Shown: positions 1 to 7,272 of the stretch, piece by piece | Layout of the letters: the number at the start of each line of letters is the position of its first letter | Numbering within the stretch: the first letter of the stretch is position 1 | Source of the DNA: a filamentous cyanobacterium Phorm 6 | GTDB taxonomy: Bacteria > Cyanobacteriota > Cyanobacteriia > Cyanobacteriales > Microcoleaceae | Length of the DNA: 45,880 nucleotides | Assembly: GCA_003003725.1 (NCBI GenBank) | Contig: PVWI01000006.1 | Span: 1-45,880 of the forward strand | Reading direction: 5' to 3' | Translations under genes and position numbers: made by a program | Notes under the pieces: generated by a model | Told to the model about the DNA's origin: nothing | The model's database searches: none | What the model saw: only the letters and a program-made list of their open reading frames with translations

Positions 1-613
1 TGCTTTGGATACTAACCGACTTCAGCGCGTTACAGAACCGTTGGTAAACGAACAAATGCTCGGTTCGGCTTTGATTTCTCCGTCGGTTAAGTTGTTGAGT
101 CTCCCGGAAGTTGTGGCGATCGACCAAATTCAAGCTTTGCGCGATTTGCCGACTGGGGGCTATGCTATTTTTGCGGTGGAAAGTATCAGCAGCGGGATGC
201 AGGGCTTTTTTAACCGCACTCAAGGGCGATCGGTGCGTTCCACGAATGCTACGGAACCGATTCCTTACCGACAGCCGTTTGCTGCTGCGGCTTCGCGGTA
301 TACTGCTCTCAAGCAGGAATGGAGTTTTTTGTTGGCTAACAATCAGTTGCGGGTGTCGGAATCTGAACTGAAAGTGCTCAAAAGTCGATCGGACGAATTG
401 GCGCAAGCTTTCAGCAAATTGGCGGCCAATCCTTCTACCGAAAGTTTAGCAACTGCTAAAAGATTGTTGGCGAGTTTTCAATCTCAATTTCAATCTTCCA
501 TGCGCTTGCATTCTGCCGACAATAGCTATCAGGTGCAAACTTGGCAAAATCGTTTGGAGAGTTTGGATATGCTATTGCGTTACGGCGAAAGAGTAGAGTT
601 GAATCGCAGGTAA
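1..613 (+). CDS. C-terminal part of an unrecognised protein (cut by left edge)
   Basis: The frame is open to the left edge (first complete codon at base 2) and stops with TAA at 611-613, so the start lies outside the window. About 203 residues are visible. I do not recognise the family. The visible part is mostly helical and soluble: a region rich in small residues (TGGYAIFAVES), then a long Gln/Ser/Leu-rich stretch with heptad-like spacing from about residue 90 onward that could form a coiled coil. No membrane segment or catalytic motif is evident. Codon use resembles the neighbours, so it looks like a genuine gene end rather than a spurious frame. Confidence 0.75.
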   Translation, partial: ALDTNRLQRVTEPLVNEQMLGSALISPSVKLLSLPEVVAIDQIQALRDLPTGGYAIFAVESISSGMQGFFNRTQGRSVRSTNATEPIPYRQPFAAAASRYTALKQEWSFLLANNQLRVSESELKVLKSRSDELAQAFSKLAANPSTESLATAKRLLASFQSQFQSSMRLHSADNSYQVQTWQNRLESLDMLLRYGERVELNRR

Positions 614-775
614 AATCAGCTTATTGGGGTGAGCGCGGCTCCCGATAGTGCGATTCACGCTCGGGATAGCTTCGCTCGCGCGTACTCTCCCCAGAAATAC
701 GCTATAGTAATTTAAATTCATATCCTGTAGTGTTGTCAGTAGGGTAAAATCCCAGCCCTGCACTCATAGTAATCT

Positions 776-912
776 AATACGCTTGGGATAAGCCCGATCT
801 CCCTGGCACACCCCTTAAAAAAGGGGGGACAAGAGTATTCTCAAAGTCCCCCTTGCTTTCGGGGGATTTAGGGGGATCTCCGGGCAATAAACAGCGCTAA
901 CCCAAGCGTATT
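776..912. mobile_element. MITE-like element with 12-bp terminal inverted repeats
   Basis: The element begins with AATACGCTTGGG and ends with the exact reverse complement CCCAAGCGTATT. The 10-mer ATAGTAATCT occurs just outside both ends (766-775 and 915-924), as expected of a target-site duplication apart from a 2-nt offset on the right. Inside are a C-rich/G-rich hairpin and phrases such as GACAAGAGTATTCTC and GGATCTCCGGGC, which recur in diverged form at 12240-12315. It encodes no protein, so it would be non-autonomous. The mobile interpretation is inference from the ends. Confidence 0.5.
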
Positions 913-1006
913 GTATAGTAATCTCCATTGCCTGCAATAAGTGGTGGACATGATAAAGCACTTTTTAGGTAAGTGCTTTATCGTGTCCCCTCGAACAACC
1001 ACAATA

Positions 1007-1077
1007 AAATTGGTTTGTAGTGAGGACTAAAGTCCTCAGATTTTATGAGGACTAAAGTCCTCACTACAAACCAATTT
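1007..1077. repeat. Perfect 32-bp inverted repeat with 7-nt loop
   Basis: Arms 1007-1038 and 1046-1077 are exact reverse complements around the loop GATTTTA. Each arm contains the smaller palindrome GAGGACT-AA-AGTCCTC. The same GTAGTGAGGACT..AGTCCTC core recurs near 15391-15420 and in tandem at 39037-39210, so this is one member of a dispersed palindromic family. Confidence 0.85.
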
Positions 1078-1176
1078 TTCTTAGGTAATTAACCGGATTT
1101 GAGATGACTCGCTCGTGTATCGCTCCAAGATTTTAATATCTACTAATTTACTAGGCAAATTTCAATTACTCTTAGG

Positions 1177-4100
1177 ATGAATATGTTTCCTAAACAGCTC
1201 AATCGCTTTGCTACCAAAATTATCGGCAAAGTTCCATTACAAACAGTGCTCGTGGTTCCTTTTTTAGTGCAAATTGTCGGCACCGTAGGAGTTGTCGGTT
1301 GGCTGTCATTCCAAAACGGTCAGCGCGCGGTTAACGATGTTGCTACTCAGTTGCGGGGAGAAATTAGCGATCGCATCAAAGACCGCATGGAAAATTATAT
1401 GTCTATCCCCCACATTGTCAATCACCTGAACGTTCAAGGCGTAAGATTGGCGCAACTGAACCTAGAAGACAAGCAAAAATTAGAAATTCATTTTCTCGAA
1501 CAAATTCAATATTTTGATACAATCAGCATCATTTACGTAGCCACAGAAAATGGAGAACACTCTGGAGCAATTCGCACTAAAGATCGGATTCTCATCTCTG
1601 CTGCTGACAAATCTACTGGCAACAAATTAGCTCGATATACTGGTGATTCTCAAGGAAACCGCGTTAAATTAGTAGAAATATCCAATAATATTTACGACCC
1701 GCGAATTCGCCCTTGGTACATAGCAGCGGCGCTCGCAAAAAAACCTATTTGGACTCCAATTTATACAGATTTTTTGACAAGAGAACTGGCAATTACTGCT
1801 GCTATGCCTATCTACAACGACGCTGGCAAACTGTTAGGAGTAGCTGGCAGCGATTTGCTATTTTCCAAAATCAAAGAGTTTCTCGTCAGCCTCAAAATTG
1901 GTAAGTCGGGGCAAACTTTTGTGATGGAGCGATCGGGAATGTTAATTGCCACTTCCACGCCTGGTCAAGAATTCGCGGTGGAAGGTCAAGAAACAAGACG
2001 CATAAAAGCTTCTGAAAGCGAAAATCCCGTAATTCGCCAAACCGCACAGCATTTAGAGAAATCCTACGACAGCTTAGCTAAAATCAAGAATTCTCAACAG
2101 CTTAATTTTGATGTTGATGGCAAGCAAAATTTTATTCAGGTAACTCCTTTTCAAGACGATCGGGGGTTAGATTGGCTGATTGTGGTAGTTGTGCCAGAGT
2201 CCGACTTTATGGATCAAATTAACGCCAATACGCGCACCACTTTTTTGCTATCGGTTGCAGCTTTGCTCGGGGCGACAATTCTGGGTATTCTGACTGCTAA
2301 ATGGGTGGTACGGCCGATTTTAAGATTGAATGCAGCGGCGAAAGCTTTGGCAAAGAATGAATGGGATACAAAGCTCGCTCTGAATCGCGAAGATGAACTC
2401 GGAGAACTTGCGGCTGCTTTTAACAGCATGGCAGAGCAATTGCAGCACTCATTTACTTCGATCTCGGAAAGCGAAAACCGAGTTAAACAATTTCTCAATG
2501 CAGTACCGCTAGGCATTTTTATTGCAGATACAAACGGTCAACCTCACTACATTAATCCTACAGGAGAGCAACTTTTAGGTCAAGGAATTATAGCAGCAGA
2601 TTCCGAAAATTTGCGCCAAGCTTACAAAGTTTATTTAGCTGGAACTCAGGAAATTTACCCGGCGGAACGCGACCCAGTTTTAAATGCTTTCCAGGGCAAA
2701 AGTGTCACTGTTGATGACATGGAAATCTGCTCGCCTGACCAAACTGTTCCCCTGCAAGTTTGGGGAACTCCTATTTATGATGCTCAAGGAAATATTATCT
2801 ACGGGATGTGCGCTTTTCAAGATATTACGGAACGCAAACTAGCGGAAAAACTGTTAAAGGAATACAACGAAAATTTAGCAGTGCAAGTTGCAGAACGCAC
2901 GTCCGATCTTGCCAAGGCAAAAGAAAAGTTTTCTAAAGCTTTTCGTTCCAGTCCCAATGCGATTACAATCACGAGAATCAGTGACGGTCGCCACATAGAA
3001 GTTAATGACAGTTTTTGCCGGATGATTGGCTACAGTCAGGAGCAAATTATTGGTAAAACAGCGGTAGAACTAAATTTTTGGGCGACTTTAGCAGAACGCG
3101 ATCGCATGATTCAAATGTTGAAAAACAAGACGGCAATTCACAATTATGAGCTGAGGTTTCGTAATAAAAGTGGTGCAGAAAGAACGGCGTTGCTGTCGAT
3201 TGAAACTATTGATATTGAAGGAGAAGCTTGTTTTCTGTCGATTTCTAGCGATATTACCGATCGCCAAAAAGCAGAAGCCGCCCTCCGCGAAGCAGAAGAA
3301 AAGTACCGCAACATTTATCAAAATGCTTTAAACGGCATTTTTCAGACTGCTGGTGACGGGAAATACATCAGCGCTAACCCGGCTTTAGCTGAGCTCTACG
3401 GTTACGAATCCCCCGCAGAATTAATCGCAGCACAGCCGAATTTCAAGAACCAGCTTTACGTGAATCCCAACCGCCGCAGCGAATTTGCAGCGCTGATGAA
3501 CGAGTACGGGATACTGTCAAACTTTGAAGCGGAAATTTACCGCAAAGATGGCAGCATAATCTGGATTTCCGAAAATTGTCGCGCTGTCTGCGATGCCGCA
3601 GGAAATCTAGTTTACTACGAAGGTTTTATCAAAGATATTACTGATAGCAAAGAAGCGGAATTCAGAATGCAGCAGGCGAAAGAAGCCGCCGAAGCAGCAA
3701 ACCAAGCTAAAAGTACCTTTCTCGCCAATATGAGTCACGAATTGCGATCGCCCCTGAATGCAGTTATCGGGTTTGCTCAAGTCATGATCCGCAGTAAAAC
3801 TCTGTCTCAGGAAAATCAAGAAGATGTCGGAATTATCCTACGCAGCGGCGAACATTTACTAGCTTTAATTAACCAAGTTTTAGACTTGTCAAAAATCGAG
3901 GCCGGACGCACTACTATCTATGAAAAAAGCTTCGATTTGTATCGATTGCTCGGCGATTTAGAAGATATGTTTGCTCTCAAAGCCGAGGAAAAAGGCTTGC
4001 AATTAATGTTCGATCGGGACGCGGAAGTTCCCCATTACATTTGCACCGATGAAGTTAAATTGCGCCAAGTCTTAATTAATTTGCTCAACAATGCCATTAA

Positions 4101-5127
4101 ATTTACTTCCGAAGGGGGAGTGTCGGTGCAAGTCAAAGGAGGAAGGCGAAAGGTACACAAAAACAGCACTGACCAATTGCCAGGTCGCTACTGGCTGCAT
4201 TTTGAAGTTCAAGATACTGGTGCAGGCATTGCTGCTGAAGAAATCCATCAGTTGTTTGAAGCATTTGTGCAGACAAAAACTGGTAAAGATTCTCAGGAAG
4301 GAACGGGTTTGGGTTTAGCGATAAGCCGTCAATTTGTGCAATTAATGGGAGGTGAAATTACTGTGATCAGCGAGGTCGGAAAGGGTGCAATGTTTCAGTT
4401 TGACATCCAAGTTCATCTGGTTGAAGCGGCTGATATTGAAAGCAAAAAAACTATACGGCGAGTTGTTGCCCTCGAACCGAATCAACCGAGTTACCGCTTG
4501 CTAATTGTGGACGACAAACCTTTGAACCGCCAACTTTTGGTAAAGCTTCTGAGTCCACTCGGATTTGAGTTGAGAGAAGCGAATAACGGTAAAGAAGCTG
4601 TGGATATTTTTAGGGAGTGGGAACCGCATCTGATTTGGATGGACATGAGAATGCCTGTGATGGACGGGTACGAGGCAACGAAACAGATTAAAACTACAAC
4701 TGGCGGGCAAGCAACGGCGATTGTGGCCCTGACTGCTAGCGTTTTGGAGGAAGAACGGGCGGTGATTCTTTCGGCGGGTTGCGATGATTTTATGCGGAAA
4801 CCGTTCCGAGAGGAGGATATCTTTGCGGCAATGGGGAAACATTTAGGAGTACGTTATATTTATGAAGATCCAACAGCAGTCAGTGTGGTGGGTATAGGGG
4901 AGTCAAGTCAGGAGGTGCTGACACCGGAGGCGATCGCCTCTCTTTCTCCAGAATGGATGGTTGAATTCAAGCAAAATATTTTGAGTGTGGACATGGAGGC
5001 GATCGCTAGTTCGATCGCACAAATCCACACTGTCAACCCATCTCTTGCGGACACACTTCAAGATTGCATTAATAATTTTGAATACGACAGAATTTTGAAT
5101 ATAATTGATCGCAGCGAAAACCATTAA
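1177..5127 (+). CDS. Membrane hybrid sensor histidine kinase (Cache-HAMP-PAS-PAS-PAS-HisKA-HATPase-REC)
   Basis: A 1316-residue hybrid kinase of the inner membrane. Two membrane segments (about 20-45 and 354-378) bracket an extracytoplasmic Cache-like sensor domain (YDPRIRPWY is typical of dCache). A HAMP domain (about 379-430) and three PAS domains (about 440-555, 590-705, 715-835) follow. The phosphoacceptor is His854 in NMSHELRSPLN. The HATPase domain has a GTGLGLAISRQ G2 box, and the C-terminal receiver has phosphoacceptor Asp1156 in MDMRMPVMDG. About 90 helical residues follow the receiver and resemble the tail of the hybrid kinase ending at 9842. It is the first gene of a same-strand signalling block; the next gene starts 7 bases after its stop. 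The ligand is unknown; Cache domains usually bind small organic molecules. Confidence 0.93.
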   Translation: MNMFPKQLNRFATKIIGKVPLQTVLVVPFLVQIVGTVGVVGWLSFQNGQRAVNDVATQLRGEISDRIKDRMENYMSIPHIVNHLNVQGVRLAQLNLEDKQKLEIHFLEQIQYFDTISIIYVATENGEHSGAIRTKDRILISAADKSTGNKLARYTGDSQGNRVKLVEISNNIYDPRIRPWYIAAALAKKPIWTPIYTDFLTRELAITAAMPIYNDAGKLLGVAGSDLLFSKIKEFLVSLKIGKSGQTFVMERSGMLIATSTPGQEFAVEGQETRRIKASESENPVIRQTAQHLEKSYDSLAKIKNSQQLNFDVDGKQNFIQVTPFQDDRGLDWLIVVVVPESDFMDQINANTRTTFLLSVAALLGATILGILTAKWVVRPILRLNAAAKALAKNEWDTKLALNREDELGELAAAFNSMAEQLQHSFTSISESENRVKQFLNAVPLGIFIADTNGQPHYINPTGEQLLGQGIIAADSENLRQAYKVYLAGTQEIYPAERDPVLNAFQGKSVTVDDMEICSPDQTVPLQVWGTPIYDAQGNIIYGMCAFQDITERKLAEKLLKEYNENLAVQVAERTSDLAKAKEKFSKAFRSSPNAITITRISDGRHIEVNDSFCRMIGYSQEQIIGKTAVELNFWATLAERDRMIQMLKNKTAIHNYELRFRNKSGAERTALLSIETIDIEGEACFLSISSDITDRQKAEAALREAEEKYRNIYQNALNGIFQTAGDGKYISANPALAELYGYESPAELIAAQPNFKNQLYVNPNRRSEFAALMNEYGILSNFEAEIYRKDGSIIWISENCRAVCDAAGNLVYYEGFIKDITDSKEAEFRMQQAKEAAEAANQAKSTFLANMSHELRSPLNAVIGFAQVMIRSKTLSQENQEDVGIILRSGEHLLALINQVLDLSKIEAGRTTIYEKSFDLYRLLGDLEDMFALKAEEKGLQLMFDRDAEVPHYICTDEVKLRQVLINLLNNAIKFTSEGGVSVQVKGGRRKVHKNSTDQLPGRYWLHFEVQDTGAGIAAEEIHQLFEAFVQTKTGKDSQEGTGLGLAISRQFVQLMGGEITVISEVGKGAMFQFDIQVHLVEAADIESKKTIRRVVALEPNQPSYRLLIVDDKPLNRQLLVKLLSPLGFELREANNGKEAVDIFREWEPHLIWMDMRMPVMDGYEATKQIKTTTGGQATAIVALTASVLEEERAVILSAGCDDFMRKPFREEDIFAAMGKHLGVRYIYEDPTAVSVVGIGESSQEVLTPEAIASLSPEWMVEFKQNILSVDMEAIASSIAQIHTVNPSLADTLQDCINNFEYDRILNIIDRSENH

Positions 5128-5134
5128 ATACCTG

Positions 5135-6559
5135 ATGAATTCAACCTTGCCAAAAACCAATCGAGCTAATATTTTAGTAGTGGATGACACGCCAGAAAAC
5201 CTGCGGCTGCTGGCAGGAATTTTGAGCGAAAAAGGCTATCAAGTTCGCCCGGTTCCCAACGGCAAGCTAGCACTGTCTGCCGCTCAAAAAATGCCCCCGG
5301 ATCTAGTCCTGCTGGATATTATGATGCCCGATATGGATGGCTATGAAGTTTGTCAGCGGCTCAAAGATTCTGAAATTACAAAAAATATTCCGGTGATTTT
5401 TATCAGTGCGATTAATGACGTGATGGATAAAGTCAAAGCTTTTGAAGTCGGGGGAGTAGACTTTATTACCAAACCGTTTCAAGTTGAAGAAGTTTTAGCC
5501 CGGATCGAAACTCATTTAAAAATTTGTTCGCTACAACAAACTTTGCAAGAAAAAAATCAAGATTTAGCAACTGCCATCTACCAACTGCAAGCCACCCAAG
5601 AGCATTTGATTCAATCGGAAAAAATGGCGGCACTGGGACAACTGATTGCCGGCATTGCTCACGAAATCAATACCCCGCTGGGCATCATAGGTTCCTCTAT
5701 TGATAATATAGCTAATTTTTGGGATGATAATCTACCAAAAATGCCTCAATTTTTTCAAGAACTTTCTGAAGAGAGTCAAGGTTATTTTTTAAGTTTACTT
5801 TACAGAGCTACTCATCAAGAAACGTTATTTACTAGCAGAGAGAAGCGAAAATTTAAGCAGCAGTTGACTAGCGATTTGAGGGCAGGATCTATTAAAAATG
5901 CTGAACAAATTGCGGATACTTTAGTTGACATGGAAATCTACGATAACATAGAAAAGTTGTTGCCACTTTTTAAATTGCCGGATTGGGAAGTAGTTTTCAA
6001 TACTGCTTACCAGTTTGTGAGCTTTAAAAAAAGTGTTAACCTGATCCAAAGAGCGACAGCTAAGTCAGGAAAAGTAGTATTTGCCTTGAAAAGCTATGCT
6101 CATTTTGATAGCAAGCAAGAAAAAATTCAGGCGAACTTGCACGACGGCATTGAAACGGTGTTAACCCTATATCAAAATCAACTGAAACACGGTATTGAAG
6201 TAGTTAAAAATTATGGAAATTTACCCAAAATAGTCTGCTATCCCGATGAATTGAATCAAGTGTGGACGAATCTAATTTACAATGCCCTGCAAGCAATGGA
6301 TTATCAAGGTATTTTGACGATTGAAACTCTGCTGCAAGAGGCAAATATTTTGCTCAAATTTACTGATAATGGCAAGGGTATTCCCCCAGAAATTATTCCC
6401 AAAATTTTTCAGCCATTTTTTACGACTAAATCTGCGGGCGAAGGTAGCGGTTTGGGGTTGGATATTGTGAGAAAAATTGTTGAAAAACATGAAGGTACAA
6501 TTGCTGTAGAATCGGTACCGGGGCAGACAACCTTTACCGTCTCGCTGCCAATCTATTAA
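5135..6559 (+). CDS. Soluble REC-histidine kinase
   Basis: A 474-residue cytoplasmic protein with an N-terminal receiver (phosphoacceptor Asp61 in LLDIMMPDMDG, Lys in the TKPF motif) followed by a histidine kinase core. The likely phosphoacceptor is His176 in GIAHEINTPLG, an NtrB-type H box rather than the SHELRTPLN type used by its neighbours. A long helical insert precedes an HATPase domain ending in GEGSGLGLDIVRKIVEKHEG. I chose ATG 5135 because the in-frame TTG at 5105 would overlap the previous stop and add residues unlike a receiver start. It probably relays signals from the upstream hybrid kinase, with which it is likely co-transcribed. It has no membrane segment or sensor domain besides the receiver, so it is an intermediate rather than a primary sensor. 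Confidence 0.9.
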   Translation: MNSTLPKTNRANILVVDDTPENLRLLAGILSEKGYQVRPVPNGKLALSAAQKMPPDLVLLDIMMPDMDGYEVCQRLKDSEITKNIPVIFISAINDVMDKVKAFEVGGVDFITKPFQVEEVLARIETHLKICSLQQTLQEKNQDLATAIYQLQATQEHLIQSEKMAALGQLIAGIAHEINTPLGIIGSSIDNIANFWDDNLPKMPQFFQELSEESQGYFLSLLYRATHQETLFTSREKRKFKQQLTSDLRAGSIKNAEQIADTLVDMEIYDNIEKLLPLFKLPDWEVVFNTAYQFVSFKKSVNLIQRATAKSGKVVFALKSYAHFDSKQEKIQANLHDGIETVLTLYQNQLKHGIEVVKNYGNLPKIVCYPDELNQVWTNLIYNALQAMDYQGILTIETLLQEANILLKFTDNGKGIPPEIIPKIFQPFFTTKSAGEGSGLGLDIVRKIVEKHEGTIAVESVPGQTTFTVSLPIY

Positions 6560-6876
6560 CCAAAACTTACACCCGTTTAAAAAAAAGAAGACAAATGTAA
6601 GCCCGTGATCCAAACCATGATAGTTATTAGTCATGCTCAATCGAAAATGCCCAATGCGAAAATCTCAAATGCTATTACCCGCAGGGCGTGATTCTCGGTG
6701 AGACTCGCGGCTGTCTCGCTGACAAAGACAAGATTTATGACGATTAACCGGGTTTATTTTCAGAAGTGCTATTAAAATAAGATACAGGACAGATATCGTG
6801 CATCCTCGCCGGAAATCAATCACACAGCAGCAAGTCATGTCGGTAAACCCACTAAAATAATAGCAGAGAGGAAAAG
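6560..6876. other. Intergenic gap within the signalling block
   Basis: 317 bases. I see no gene, tRNA or convincing terminator. A ribosome-binding stretch (AGAGAGGAAAAG) precedes the ATG at 6877. The gap could hold a secondary promoter for the downstream three genes, but no clear -35/-10 pair stands out. Confidence 0.5.
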
Positions 6877-7272
6877 ATGAATAAGCCTGTAATTCTTTGC
6901 GTTGACGATGAACCCGATATATTGAAGACTCTCAAGATGCAGCTCAAGAATGAATTTAAAGATGATTATTTTTACGAATTAGCTGAAAGTGGTGATGAAG
7001 CTTTAGATTTACTTGAGGATTTTGAAGAAGAAGCTGAGGTGATTGTGATTGTTTCTGATTGGCTGATGCCGGGAATTAAAGGTGATGAACTTTTAATTAG
7101 AGTTCACCAAAAATATCCTAAAATTATTACGGTGATGTTGACTGGACAAGCGGATGCAGCGGCAGTTGAGCGGGCAGTACAAGAAGCTGATTTATATTGC
7201 TGTTTGTACAAACCGTGGAATAGCAAACAGTTAATAGATACGATCAAATCTGGGCTGGCAAAGTTATTATGA
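6877..7272 (+). CDS. Single-domain response regulator
   Basis: A stand-alone receiver of 131 residues. The acidic pocket is VDDEPD at residues 9-14, the phosphoacceptor is Asp61 in VSDWLMPGIKGDELL, and LTGQAD and YKPW carry the conserved Thr and Lys. There is no output domain, so it acts as a phosphorelay shuttle or by protein contact. A good Shine-Dalgarno (AGAGAGG) precedes the ATG. Its stop overlaps the next start (ATGA at 7269-7272), which indicates translational coupling. Its SDxxMPxxKGDELL signature closely resembles the N-terminal receiver of that next kinase, suggesting local duplication. This receiver type (LTGQAD, KPW) is common in kinases and regulators linked to cyclic-nucleotide or HD-GYP signalling. 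Confidence 0.92.
   Translation: MNKPVILCVDDEPDILKTLKMQLKNEFKDDYFYELAESGDEALDLLEDFEEEAEVIVIVSDWLMPGIKGDELLIRVHQKYPKIITVMLTGQADAAAVERAVQEADLYCCLYKPWNSKQLIDTIKSGLAKLL

Larger units (their letters stand above)
614..1176. other. Intergenic region rich in repeats
   Basis: 563 bases without a convincing gene. It holds a MITE-like element (776-912), a short inverted repeat around 955-981 (AAAGCAC and GTGCTTT arms) and a perfect 32-bp inverted repeat (1007-1077). No clear promoter for the downstream kinase was identified. Confidence 0.7.

Noticed and set aside
5105-5134. Earlier TTG start for the REC-histidine kinase
   Set aside because: It would overlap the upstream stop and add residues unlike a receiver start; the ATG at 5135 fits better.
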